The translations under genes and the position numbers were made by a program. The notes beneath the pieces are model-generated. The model did no database searches. It saw nothing but the letters and a program-made list of their open reading frames with translations, and was not told the DNA's origin. Positions 11,034 to 23,086 of a stretch of 64,000 nucleotides of DNA are shown piece by piece; within the stretch, counting starts at the first letter, position 1; every line of letters begins with the position of its first letter. This DNA is from Lunularia cruciata (lineage: Eukaryota; Streptophyta; Marchantiopsida; Lunulariales; Lunulariaceae): the NCBI GenBank assembly GCA_948567375.1, contig OX419758.1, positions 24,309,001-24,373,000 of the forward strand, read 5' to 3'.

Positions 11034-11561
11034 CTAGATTTGGGAAGTTCCTGGACAGTCGTAGAAACGTGCGTACTGCGTATCATTATTGTACGGTAAG
11101 CTTTTGCAAGTACGATTGACAGACGCAATTAAGTTTGATTCCCCCGTTCGGCCCACGCCATCACATGCAGCGACCGATTGCATGCTTTTTTCTGTATAGC
11201 CGATTTCCGAGACCTGGATGGTCGCCTCGATGGGGTTATCTCGTCTAGAGCTAGACTCGCACCAATTGCAAGAGCATGCTTCCAAAGATTTCTTCAACTT
11301 ATGAATTTCCAACTGACTTGATTTGAGCAAAAAGATACAAATGGGGATACTGCCCAGATGTGCCACCTTAGAGGGAGACACGACCACAAGACTTGAAGGA
11401 TGGCACGCGTTCGAACTGTAACGCTCACTATGAGGGCTGGATAAATCCATCACCAGTTTATCGTGCACCAGGATGATCGTGGTACGATAGCAACGCGGCT
11501 GAAATTCTGCTTGCAGCACACCAGAAAACGAAATAAACACGCTTGAGACATTAGCACACAT
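11034..11561 (-). CDS. Unrecognised 175-codon open frame
   Basis: The longest open frame outside the gypsy element. It runs from an ATG to a stop without interruption. The predicted protein is serine- and cysteine-rich (about ten Cys, several in pairs such as CSCNWC), has no clear signal peptide or transmembrane helix, and matches no family I know. The local base composition is nearer 45-48 percent GC, higher than the surrounding DNA. It could be an exon of a real gene or a chance frame; no flanking splice sites were convincingly placed. Confidence 0.25.
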   Translation of the reverse strand: MCANVSSVFISFSGVLQAEFQPRCYRTTIILVHDKLVMDLSSPHSERYSSNACHPSSLVVVSPSKVAHLGSIPICIFLLKSSQLEIHKLKKSLEACSCNWCESSSRRDNPIEATIQVSEIGYTEKSMQSVAACDGVGRTGESNLIASVNRTCKSLPYNNDTQYARFYDCPGTSQI

Positions 11562-12830
11562 CCTTGGTCACGATTACAAGGCGTTCACTGTCGCCGACTA
11601 TGATCTACGGCCAGAAGATTACAGGCGGTAAGAAATCCACGGACTTATGATGCTGATATAGAGTATTAGATTATGATCATGAATTCGAACTTAGGCAAGG
11701 CCAGAGTTCACAAAATCATAATCAGCTTGAGTGATAGTACGTATTCTCTCTCTAGATTGTACATAAACCTCATAATGATCAGATGCATTGCTGTTGTCGC
11801 TTGTTTAACTGTTGACTTAAATTGACTGTACTAATTGGGAAACTCTTCAGCTACAAAGTAAAAGCTACTGTACCGACAATGTAAAGCTGCTAACCTGATC
11901 TCTTCTACAGCTAACAGTTGCTATGCCCTTTTGTATTGTAATAATTCATCCGAGAACTATGTAGAAAGTCCAGAAGAACTTTGACTAAGATGCTTCAGAT
12001 GTGGGTTTCGCGTCGGGATGTGAATTTTTTTTTTTCAAAATTCGCATATGACTATTGGGAATATTGTGCAGTCCCGTTGGGTTCGTCTTCCATGACATCC
12101 AGTGGATGGCATGGAACAAGGATAGTATCGTTCTCTGTAAATCCTAAGCTGTCCCGTGATATGAAAGACTTGAAGATTTCGTGCCTGTTCGAGGGGGAAA
12201 GAAAAAGTGAACCTTAGAATAGAACTAATGGTGCCACCGATGTTTTCTAGACTCTTTCAAATCCTTGCGGACTAAGTCATACCATCAAAACATATAAGAG
12301 CAGGATGGAGCATTTTAGATAGGACACCATCACCTATTTTGATCGGATTTTATACTGTCAATAACGGAGTTCCGTGAAATTTAGGAGTACCCCTGTAGTC
12401 TACGTTATTTTCTACATAAATGAGCGTAACCATGACAGACGCGATCCCTCTCCCTTGCTAATGTAGCATTTCAGCAGCAGGTCTGCGTGGGGCATTTGAG
12501 TTGCAATGCTAATCCTGCAACCATCAACGCTGCAAAATTCAATTTAAGTAGTCCTAAAGCTTTCGACATCGGAAGCAGTAACCTCTGTGGAAGTCGAAAG
12601 TTAAACTCTAGAGACATTTTGTAAAAATTGCTCCACTCAACTCCTGACACGGAGGAATAAGTTTTAATCATGATGATAGAATCTTAACATTTCGGCCCGA
12701 CTGTCAATGCACTAAAATTCCAGAAGATGGAACTTGAAATCTATTACTAGCGACGTGGGCTTCTGTCATGTGTGGACGATGTCTGCTTTTCTGTGACAAA
12801 GTTGTCAACTACCATGCAGCTGGGCCGGAC
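11562..12830. other. No gene recognised
   Basis: No frame above 80 codons and no transposon motif. A run of T at 12027-12036 is the only simple repeat. Confidence 0.5.
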
Positions 12831-13140
12831 AAGATTAGAGCTTGCGATCGATGCGCGGCGTCCCATAGATATTCAAGATATTTACAACTGTCACCAACGA
12901 GCAGGGCTTCTGATCGTAGCGCCGCGTCTGTGAGATATTCAATATTGCGCAATTTGTAGATAAGATCAGAGCTCTTGATCGGTGGAGTAACGTCTGTTCC
13001 ACATTTCAAATAACGTGCACCATAGGCAGATAAGATCAGAATTACCTTTAAGTGGAGTGGCGTTCATCACAGAGTTGATATCTCGGGCACCACCGGAAAA
13101 TAAGAGCTAAGTTTCTCATCGGTGGCGTGTGACGCCCTAC
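12831..13140 (+). repeat. Degenerate tandem repeat, about 63-70 bp period, five units
   Basis: Units begin near 12831, 12899, 12962, 13032 and 13102 with AAGATCAGAGCTnnTGATCG-like sequence, followed by GGTGGAGTAACGTC-like sequence. Spacings are about 68, 63, 70 and 70 bp. The third to fifth units are clearest. Confidence 0.7.
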
Positions 13141-13463
13141 ATTTACTTCGAGAATTTAAATCGAAACTCTGATTGCTAAGAGCAGGAGTTTTCGGCGCCT
13201 GTGCCTCTCCGTCGTATGAGCATCTTAGCCACAATACGAACCCGCAAGAAAGACAAATATTTGGAAAGTGAGAGTGATTGTCAGATTTTTTAACTTTAAG
13301 GAAAGCTCCACCACACTGGTGGCTCCTTACTCTGCATCTGCTGCACTCACTGCAAATCGAACTCTCCGAGTTTGACTAACCCGTGGTTCTCTACATCATC
13401 TGCAAAATGGGAAAGCAATTGAAAGCTATGTGTTTTGGATTCGGTCAAATTTCAAACTGCATC

Positions 13464-13527
13464 TACCACAATCCCCTCTATCCTCCTCTCCCATCCCCTC
13501 TCTTTCTCTCTCTCCCTCTCTCTTGAA
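13464..13527 (+). repeat. CT-rich microsatellite
   Basis: Pyrimidine tract of CTCTCC/CTCTTT type, almost without purines for about 60 bases. Confidence 0.8.
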
Positions 13528-15513
13528 GCTAGTCTTCGGGTTTGAAAATTTGAGCAGTTTTCAAAGTATTTAGCAACTCTGTATTACTATAACCATATAA
13601 TTTAAATCCTCAACGGAATGGAGTGAGCTGTTTGGAATCCGGAAGGAATGTTGGTACATATCGTTCGCTGAAGTAAGGATGCAAACTTCACAACAGGTCA
13701 ATTTTCAGTACGCTAGACTATTATGGTGTGGAAAGCAGGCCGAATTAGGAAGCTATAATCTTGATTCATTATGTTCATTAGCACGCGTGTACGCCTTGCA
13801 CTACTGTAGGGTCCAATTTCGCTGTCTTGATTTTACCAATGGGGGATATATAAGTATAGACGACAAAATGTGGTGGCTAGCACATTTCTGAGCTTAGTAA
13901 GAGAAAGTGGTAGCCAAACTTTGAGGACTTGGCGCCCGACAGTAACTGTGGAAGTTATCAACTGTACTGAAGCAGTATAGACCTGCCCAACATCGTTCTA
14001 TCAGCTAGCTCTTCAACGTGTCATGAAGCATCATGAGGTGTTTTGTAAAGTACTATATAAAAGCTCTTGACCACCCAGTAATGATCATTTACCAGTTCAC
14101 AAGCTTTTGAAGCCAATTCCATGTGGACGAGATCTTGAAATGCCTGTCTTCTCCACCCTAACCAGTGGACTTCATATCCAATTGTACTGTACTTTTTCTC
14201 TCGGAACCAGAGTCGAAGTTCTGGCTTACAAGAGAGATAGCCAAGAGCTAAAAATCTGAACTAAATTGCGAAGCACAAGTCTAACGCACACATGTAACGT
14301 GCTAGACGTGTAAAGGACTCATAGAAGTAAAGATAAAATTAAGGAAAAAAGTGTCCATGGAGTTATCTTCGTGGATGCATGGCTAGACTCTTTTTAAACT
14401 TTCCTGTACACCCATCCTCCATTTTGTATGGATAGATCAACCCTCCCGTAAATAACACCGAACTTTGTCAAAACTGAGTCCAAATCCATACCATGTATTT
14501 TGTTTGCTTAACTCGTATCAAGTTGTACTTTGATAAATCGATGAATTCGTAGATCTTACGTATGTCCACTCTTTTGACTTGTGCTTCTCGTAAACTCCAG
14601 CTTGTGTTGATAATATAGATAAAGAGATGACATTTCAGACCATGGGCAACACATTTACTTTAGCTAGTTTGTTCCGTCTACTATCGGAGAATAACCATAA
14701 ACCCAACGACAGAGGGGACTGAACTTAATGGCTAATGTTACACATCATGAACTAGTTGATACTAGGCATACCCAAGAGTTGCTCATTTGTTTGGCGCATC
14801 GTTCCTTCAAAAGAGACATTCGATTGTCCGCATTGTTATTGGGGATACTTTCTTATGTTTGGATTACATACAATTTATTTACAACTTCAATAGTCTTTTT
14901 GATTCTTTCGATCACCACATCAATTCGTCTTGACTACTTCAAGAGGTTACAAGTTTGTTATTGCTGGCGTTCAGACTTTCTTGACCATCCATCTTAATAG
15001 GTGGTTTTCCAAGTGGAGGTCTCAAATACTTTAATTACCATTTCTTGTTTGTCTTTGTTTTGTACTCCGCTTAACAAGAGTTCTATCCACTCCTTGATTA
15101 TATTGTTATGTATATCTTGTATGACATTGAGATACTTTTATTTTATAATCACTATATTATTATAAAGGAATTCACACAATTGGCAGATGCAAGTTGTGCA
15201 AACATACTACGGAGATCTTTTAGGGTGTCCTTTATTTGCCATAGGTAAATTCATTGCCTTTGAGGAAGTTATAGACACTTTTCCATGTTTCTTTACATAA
15301 GAGATCACTCACACCCGCAAGGATACAAGTCAGAAATGATTGGATATAAAGTCATATTTGAATCCTTTGTTATTAACTATTTAACCTCTTTGGTACAGAT
15401 AACTCCTAGATGAGGACAATGACTCCAAGAAGGTGCATTGTATAAATGTCAATAATAATCTCTTGCACTAAAGTATATATATCCAAAGATTTACTAGAAA
15501 TTGGTGTTTTAGT
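13528..15513. other. No gene recognised
   Basis: Short open frames at 13679-13891 and 14728-14997 have no recognisable motif. The sequence becomes more AT-rich from about 14750 onward. Confidence 0.5.
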
Positions 15514-15985
15514 ATGGGAGGTGTTCCTCTTCTCCAAAGGTCTCTTGAAGATCCTTTGAAGATAAATGTTCTACACTTCCAAAGAGGAGGGTCTTTCAAA
15601 GATGAAGACCGTCTCTTCTTTGGAAGGCACGGTCTTGAGGAGCAATATTTAGGAGGAAGTCACTCCTTTGGAAGGCACTTACCTCCAAAATATCGCTCCT
15701 TCCAAAGATCTGGTATGCAATCTTCTGAAGACAATGTCCTACCCTTCCAAAAGCACTATCTTCACCAAAGTCAATGTACTACCCTTCAAAAGGCATTGTC
15801 TTCACCAAAGAATGATGTTCTGCCCATTTGAAGGTACTATCCTTGCTTAAAGAATGATTTGTTACCTGTTGGAATGCACTATCTTCACCAAAACAATGTT
15901 CAACCCTCCACAAGGCACTAGCTCCACCAAAAAATTATGTTGTGCTTTTCAAGTGGCACTATCTTCAAGAACATAGGATCTTTGT
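15514..15985 (+). repeat. Degenerate repeats with CTTTGGAAG/CTTCCAAAG motif pairs
   Basis: The palindromic motif pair occurs at 15576-15584, 15618-15626, 15666-15674 and 15699-15707. From 15728 the block continues as four to five imperfect units of about 40-50 bp (CAATGT, CTACCCTTCCAAAAGGCA, CTATCTTCACCAAAG). The same motif pair returns at 19030-19111, on the far side of the minus-strand retroelement frame, so these may be terminal or subterminal parts of one element. Confidence 0.65.
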
Positions 15986-16259
15986 GATAATCTATCCATT
16001 TAGTCTTCACACTTTGATTACTTGCAACACTACAACATAAAGTCCATCAAGGCATTTTATAAAGTGATTGTAAACAAGCCAGGGATTGAACACACAAGGC
16101 AACCAGCAATATTTACTGATCTTCACTGGAGTGTAAACACAAATCAAGAAAATATCATGAGAGAGTTTGAGAAAGGTGACAAAGAACTGTGAAGGTTTTT
16201 CACTTTATTCACCACTCATAAACTGAACAATATAGCACATTAAATGCTGCATCTAAATA

Positions 16260-18545
16260 GTCATAGATATCAAAAACTTCAAACTAAAAATCTAAAAGAC
16301 ATGGCCACCACCTAAGATGGGAAACCAAGAAAACATCTTATGGTTTCCTTCTAGATAATTAATGGTCCTACTGCCCATGGTGGGTACAATAATGGTATTG
16401 ATGGCTTGACATGCATGCACACTATCTTCTCAACTGGTTCTAAACTATCAAGGGCTTCCTTGAACCTCACTTCCTGCTCTGGAGACTCTACTGCATGATC
16501 AAAATGAGCCTTAACATCTAATAATGTCATTCACAAGTTCTCTTGTAACTCCCAAAACTTCATGTATATCCTAATTCTAAGTCCTCAAGCAATCCGCCCC
16601 ATTCACGTGGTTGCATCAACTTTGCCATGCTACTCTAAGCTCACATACCTCCTCAGCAATAGCAATAGCCTCAAACTCCACCATCATCTACTCCAGGACT
16701 TTGCACACCTGCTTCACCGTGGTCTGGTGGTTGTCCTCATTTGACCCCTTGATTACCAGTCTCACCATCACTTCACCATCTTGAAGTGTCTTGCTTGGTG
16801 GAGGAGTGGGTGTTAGTGGCATCCATTGTGATTTCTTGCTCTTCTCTGCATTCAAGCAAACCATGGAGTGATGAGCTCTTGATGCATTTGTCTGACTTTG
16901 TTCTACAAGACCTCCACCTGTTCTTGATACTCCTTGATCTAGATAGTGGTCTCCTTTTGGTATGTGGTTGATGCCTCCTCATAATTTGCATTTTGAATGG
17001 TGGCCAGAGCTTGCTCAGTTATCAATTGCCTCACTTGTGCTTTGAATTGCAGGATCATCCCTTCTGATTTCACTTTATTTTTGGTTGCAAACTTCCAAAG
17101 ATCCTCCATTTTATTCCAGAGGGTCTCAAATTGACTATTCACCAAAAAAATTTCTATTTCAATTGCCTTTTGATCCTGCAAAGAAATTCAAAGAGCAGCT
17201 AAGTCATTTTCCAATTCTTCCATTTGTGCGGTCTTCATCCATTCACTAAGCTCTTGTTCTCATGGACCTTCTTCAAGGCCTCCAACTCTTTTTGTAAGGC
17301 AATAGACTCAGCACCTTGCTTCTTCTATTCTTCACAAAGGTACAAGACTTCACTCTTCAAGGAAATCACCTTGGATTGTGTTGCTCTAGTTGCGAGTGCA
17401 ATTTGGTTATCATAGACAAATAGCCAGATACCTACAGATGATTCTTTTGTATGTCATGCAGTGAGAATCCAAGGCCATCATGAAAGGAAGCAATATATAG
17501 CAAGTATACCTCACATTAAGCATCTTCCAAATAACGACACACTCCTCTTCATTGGCTAGACTTCTTCATGCTTATGCGGGTAGGTTGGTGCCGTCTTGTG
17601 ATGATACCTTTGCTTCTCTCAAAATTTCTTCTTCTTGATGTTCTTTGAAGTCCTTTCCTTCTTCTTTCTGCCCCAATTTTTGGATCAGCAACTTTTTTGG
17701 TTCCTTTGGTAGGTAGTGCTCAAGGGTGCTCATGTTGTTAATTCTCCATATGTTTGTCTCCTCAAGAGCCTCACCTTATTGGCACTTGACATCTTCATCT
17801 TTGGGCTATTCCTCTGATGCTTCCTCATCTCTATCAAAGTCAATCTCATGCACTTCCAAAGGCTTCTTCTTCTTCTTCTTTGACTTTGGGTTGGATGTTT
17901 TCATCTTCTTTGGACTCCTAGATAGCTTGAAGTTTCTTTTCCTCCTTCCAAGAAATGGTCTTCTTGGTGGTGGGAGTTGTGTTGAATTTGTGCATTTTCT
18001 CCTTCTTCACCAGGCTTAGAAATTGTCCCATCTTTGGATACTTCTCATCCGCTTCCCTTTAAGCTCCATCTAGCACATACTTTAGGGTCTTCTTTGAAAT
18101 AAACAAGGGACACTTCATGCCCCAAAAATTAAAAATTTTCTTCTTTGGGAAGTAATTCATGGCCAATATAGAAATGTATCACAAAAAACATCAAGTAGTG
18201 AGATCTTGGTCCATCAAATATGTTGTACAATTTCTATGGGTGTAGAATATTTGTCCCCAATCTATCTGTCCTTTGGAGAATAGGTGCTTGAAGAACAACA
18301 TCTCCAAATCTGTGAGGTAAGTGGTGTGCTGAGGGTTGAAGATCTGCATCAAAGATCCAAAAATTCCATTCAAGCATGGTTCTTGTAATCTACTGCTAAC
18401 CAGCCATTGGTGGGGTCCTTGTCATGGGCTAAGGATTTTTCTATCCTTGCTTGCATTTTGAAACTAAGAGTGAACCATGAGTCAAAGCTATAACCCCTTG
18501 CTACCCTTGGGTCTCTTCCCAAAATCTTCCTCCAATGGAAGGCTG
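16260..18545 (-). pseudogene. Diverged gypsy-type extra reading frame, minus strand
   Basis: Two blocks in order match the plus-strand extra frame. At 18537-18480 the minus strand reads WRKILGRDPRVARGYSF, against WRVVLGREARAVGGTTF of copy C. At about 18340-18240 it reads IFNPQHTTYLTDLEMLFF then HLFSKGQIDWGQ, against MFKPEQTSYVMMQQAVFF then QMFAREAIDWAK. Downstream on the minus strand come lysine-rich acidic segments (around 17960-17700) and a coiled-coil-like stretch at 17181-16939 (KMEDLWKFATKNKVKSEG, QFKAQVRQLITEQALATI). This is the same module order as copy B2. Stops are frequent. Confidence 0.55.
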
Positions 18546-19029
18546 TCACTCCCTCTCAGGCCACCCAGTACTACCTTCTTCATCCCACAAATTTCTAGAG
18601 CCATGGCACCTAAGGTATACTCCCAATTCCACAAGAGGAAGTAACCCGTACCTTGTACAGTGTCACTCTTCTAGCTACCATTTCTCAAGGATCAACCAGG
18701 GAGATCTTCAAATTCAAGATACTCCTAGCATCCTTAGAGGATGCAATCTTCACCATGGTGCTAGGAAATAGTACTCCTCACACATTGGACTCACTCTTTC
18801 TTGACTAATGCAAGAAGCAAAAATTTGTTAAGAATAGAAGGCGGAATAATTGCAAGAACATTTCCCTACTATGGAAATTTCAAGGTTACAGGAGTTTCCT
18901 CCCTCTTTCTTATAACAGTCTTTAATCTCACTATCACTCTCCACTCATGTGAGCCACCTTTAAGGCAATATTTGCATGCTCTTAAAATATGTGAACTGCC
19001 AATCCTTCTTGTTAAACACTCTTCTCACT

Positions 19030-19111
19030 CTTCCAAAGATCATCCATATCTTTGGAAGACAAGGACATGGGTCTTCCGAAGATCCAAGTCTTCAGGGTGT
19101 TTCTTTGGAAG
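19030..19111 (+). repeat. CTTCCAAAG/CTTTGGAAG palindromic motif cluster
   Basis: Motifs at 19030-19038, 19050-19058 and 19103-19111, with related GTCTTCCGAAGATCC in between. The first pair can fold as a hairpin. Mirrors the cluster at 15576-15707. Confidence 0.6.
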
Positions 19112-20180
19112 AGTGATTTTCAGCTTCATTAAACAGTACAGTTGGCTTTGGTGAAGACATTGGTCTTGTGAAAAAGAATATCTTTCAAAGACATGATCTT
19201 TACACAAAATTGAGTTTTGTGGGATTTCTTCCCTAAAAGATGGAATTCCACTCTTCTCTCTACTCTAATAAGAGAAAACATAACAAAACAGAAGAAATTG
19301 AGATTCCTCTATACTACATAGTTAGAGCCTTATCTACTTTTGCACTCTACACAAAGACCTTGCTTTATGTGTCTAGACTCATCATGCAAGGTTTGGAGTC
19401 CAAGAGTTTTCCTCACTTCCTCAGGCTTTCTACTAAGGTTTCAGTTTCTAGTTGGACTTTTGAGTGTTTTGTGTTCTCTTCTAATAGAGTATGATTTTTG
19501 TAGCTCATCAATTTTGGTTTGGTTGACACATATATAGAGGCTAAAAATAACTCCTCCCATGGTAATAGGAGGATGTGGTTTCACATTGTAGGAGGTGATT
19601 GCAGTAGATTTTATAGGAGCATGGGTTCTAGTGTCCGCCCTACAAGCAAATCAGTTCTTATACCATGGTTTCCTTTCCTTTTTGCGTTGATTACAATAGT
19701 TAATCCAATCACTTATGATTTCCAATTATATTTTTATGTGGCTCTGATTGATTATCAAGTCTTGCACAAACATCACTCTTTGCTTATATCTACTTTGTAT
19801 CACTATACCCTAAGGAGATCCAAACAGATCATAGTTAGCATATGCACACTTACTAGCATCCTCATTGATGTACCTTAACTTGATAGAGCTAGGACTCTTT
19901 TTTTGGAATGACTTATGGAGTCGTTGCCTCCAAAGAGAAGTTATGGAGTCTTATGAAGTTCCTCCCCGTTGATTGAGTACTTTTGCTTCATGTCTAAGGA
20001 GTTTATTAGGATAATTTGTTTATATTTGGGTTTACCATATCCAATGCTTCTAGGGATTTTAGACTAGTGTGTGGATCTCCATTTGACACAAAGAGCATAC
20101 ATATTTGATGATGTGCTTTAGATGGATAGCCCATTGGAGTTCAAAATACCATTTGGGATATTGTGGCATAAATTCTATCA
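19112..20180. other. No gene recognised
   Basis: AT-rich sequence with several short open frames but no motif I can place. It may include earlier, unrecognisable parts of the LINE-like remnant that follows. Confidence 0.45.
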
Positions 20181-20610
20181 TCTATATGATACTTGCTACA
20201 AATTGAGCACTGGTTGGATTGGCTTAGACCACCTCCTTGGTATGTGAGAGTAAATATAGTCACATTCAATAACAAACAACATACATGTTTTGATATGGTG
20301 GTCATGAACGCCCTACGAGTAGAGTCATTGGCACCAGCCAACATTCAAGCGGGAGTAATAGCAACCATTGCAGTCATTTTGAACCATGGCTATTCTTTGC
20401 TAAATTTGTACCTTTAGCTATAGAGATTTTTGGGATTCTTTATCACCCATTCGATAGTGTCATTCAAGAGGCAACATAAGGTTCCTTATAGAGGAGATTA
20501 ACTATGGCTATCTCTCCAACTATGCTCATCTCATACTTTAGACAAAGAAACTCAATCACTTTATAATACTCTCACGCAGTGTGTCTTCATAGACAGGCAG
20601 CAACAGGAAG
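20180..20610 (+). pseudogene. LINE-like reverse transcriptase C-terminus, degenerate
   Basis: Frames on the plus strand encode CFDMVVMNALRVESLAPANI, then FVPLAIEIFGILYHPFDSVI, then ISYFRQRNSITL. This is the same motif order as the remnant at 6978-7345 (VVITVPTRDT, FVPLALELYGAMDTAFD, AYFRQHVSIVLQ). The upstream RPPPW tract fits the RPADxxxPxW region that precedes these motifs in the family. Stops and frameshifts break it. Confidence 0.55.
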
Positions 20611-21917
20611 AACTCTCCTCACAACTAGTATACTCCCTCTCCATCTACCAAAGATAGCGTTGGAGAACCTATAACACATCATTCAACAATAGAGTACGTG
20701 GGTTCTTTCCCTTTTGTTTTGCATTGGAGACCTAGTTCTACATAGAGTTTTAGCCATATTTCTTCAATGGTCATTATCCCCTTTTGCTCTTATTGGTGCA
20801 TTGTATTCCTTTTTCCTTTTTACTACTGAGTATATTACTTGGATTAGTGGCACACCACATTACGGTTACCGCACATTGCGGTTGAACGATGAATGATCTT
20901 AAGCAAGCACTAACAAGCTCTTAGAAATTCCTGATTAAGCCTCGATGGGTCGATTCACGAGTAATTTAGTAAACACTAAGTGCACTGGTTTATTAAAGTC
21001 CTTCCTGTTTCGTGTAATGTCTCTGTCTCTTGTAATCAAATAGATACATCAGTAACTATTTCATCTAAATACGCCTAGATACAAAATTCAAGGTGCACTT
21101 GCAAGTGCAAGTTGCGGGCTACAGTTGGAGTCAGTTGGAGTCAGTGCACTGCCGCCTTTTCCTTGAGCATTTGGGCACCTGCTTGTCAACACTCTTCCTT
21201 CCATACCCGTCCTTGACTGTCCAATCAAGAAGAAGAAATTGGTCTGCTGAGAGTATGTTCTTTGCGGACCTTGCTGCTTGTCGTGTCAAAGTTCATCCTC
21301 TTCGCCAGACGTTCGACCTTACGGCAGGAAGCGATCTTGCCCAAGTCCAGAGCACATATATAGAGATTCGATGACGTTATGCATATGAAAACAAACGTGT
21401 ATCTCAAATACTGCTCTGCTCTGTTTCCTTACGTTAGCTTCAAGAATCTGTTGAGGCGAAGCTTGTATATTCTGTCAAATCGATGCTGTGAGGTCAAATA
21501 GTGTCACTACAGTGCATTCCAAGTCAAGATCCGTGCCCAGTTAACTCAGTGCAGGACCTGTCTCCATTCCGGTAATGAAGGAAAGCTTACACAAGTCAAT
21601 AGAAGAACAACAGAATTGGATAGCTGCAGCTGCGATATGGTAAACACTAAGAAACAAAACAAGTCTCACAACCTGCAGGTTGATACACCAGATCAAAGAC
21701 TTCTTGTGCTCGAGATCCGTTCAAGTATATTATGTTCATCTTTATTTGACAGTTGTTTCTGGTCTGCTTAGTGCTAAGCTGCTTAAATGGTCAAGCTCCA
21801 TCTGTGTACATTCTTGTAGCTTGAAACAATCTAGACATCGTCAAACTCCAGGTACTTCAGTAGAAAGAGGTGATGCGACACCCATTGAGAAGCTAGAGAT
21901 GTACTCTAGTGCAATGA
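20611..21917. other. No gene recognised
   Basis: Short open frames only. A GTTGGAGTCA word is directly repeated at about 21124-21143. Confidence 0.5.
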
Positions 21918-22035
21918 CTAGTTGGGCCTTTCTCCAGGGACATTGCCGCGCGGGCTGTAGTCGCAGATGGAAACTGTTTCACCTCCAAGACAACTGGCGC
22001 TTGCACAACCGTTGTTGTCTTCTTCCACGCAATGC
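21918..22035 (-). pseudogene. PR-1 (CAP) exon 2 relic
   Basis: On the minus strand, a frame ending at the TAG 21920-21918 reads GCASASCLGGETVSICDY then SPRGNVPGERPN. It matches the C-terminus of the PR-1 gene at 41637-42502 ([30 protein letters not shown]). Upstream, an IAWKK segment corresponds to VVWRN but sits in a different frame, so there is at least one indel. The final Tyr of the PxGNxxxxxPY signature is Asn. No exon 1 is found nearby on the minus strand. I read it as a dead partial duplicate. Confidence 0.75.
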
Positions 22036-23086
22036 GTTTGTAAGCCTCAAGCTTAACATCAGTTTGATCATGCACATGGTAAAATTGTACGTTCATGGAT
22101 AGTACAAGACCTCACCGCTCTCCATAAAATCTACGGAGCTGTGCATATAACATGTAGACGTATCGGCAAGCTGAATATCTATCAGTATCACACTTTAGAT
22201 GTGAATTAAGTGAATTATATATGTACATTTTAGGCAGGAAGTTATCTAGCAGACGTCTAAGACCATTGACAAAGGTGCCGCGCGTACAAACATATTCGTA
22301 AGTTATCAGACGTCCTAATATGGAATAAGGATCATATGTTGCTAGTTACAACATCTACGGGTATTGACAAACATAAAAAATATTCTACTGAAAACGTTGG
22401 TATCTGAGTGCAGTCCTAGAGCAAGTGTTGGTTGTGTAATTGTGTAATGCCTGCTAAAGTCGTCGTTTTCAAACACCCAAAACAACTGCATCAGCCGGGC
22501 AGCTTGCCTAAATGGAACGGAAGATGTTTTGGCCATTACGTGTGTTCCGAAAATATTCAAATACTCAGTCTCTAGCTATCAAACCAATAGCACTCATAGC
22601 TAGAGCTTTAGGCGTTTCACAATTTATGGTTTCTTTACGGAAATTCATAAAGTCCGTAAATGTTATAGGGGTACAGGTGGGGCGTTTCAAATACTCTACC
22701 CGATAAACTTTGACAGCATATATCATTTAATGGAATATAAATTTCTTGGTCTACTTTTTGCCTACAGATTCTATAGGGTTATGGGAATCCCATACAATTT
22801 GCGGGTCCAGAAAAAAGTGACCCGAAAAATTTACAAGCCTATAGATATTGCCCTTAAAATCATGTCACGTCCAAAGCGCATCTTGAAGGAGTTTCGGATT
22901 AATATCTTATAGTTATTTAAAATAGAGGTTTACAAGTAACACCTCTAAACCTCTATTTGAAAAGCCCTATTGTCCCAAACCATATCCAGTAGAGGAGTTT
23001 AGAGGAGTTTCAATAGGGGGTCTCAGAAGTGATTTTCCAGCAGCGGGTCGCTCTCCTAAAATATTTCACAGGACTAGTAAAGAAAA
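22036..23086. other. No gene; contains a perfect 13-bp inverted repeat
   Basis: Intergenic sequence before the MULE. The only structure is a hairpin at 22920-22958, with arms 22920-22932 (AAATAGAGGTTTA) and 22946-22958 and a 13-base loop. A second weak pair, CCCTATTG with CAATAGGG, follows. Confidence 0.55.

Noticed and set aside
17726-18019. 97-codon plus-strand frame with a poly-Phe run
   Set aside because: Antisense of a lysine-rich (AAG repeat) segment of the minus-strand retroelement frame.
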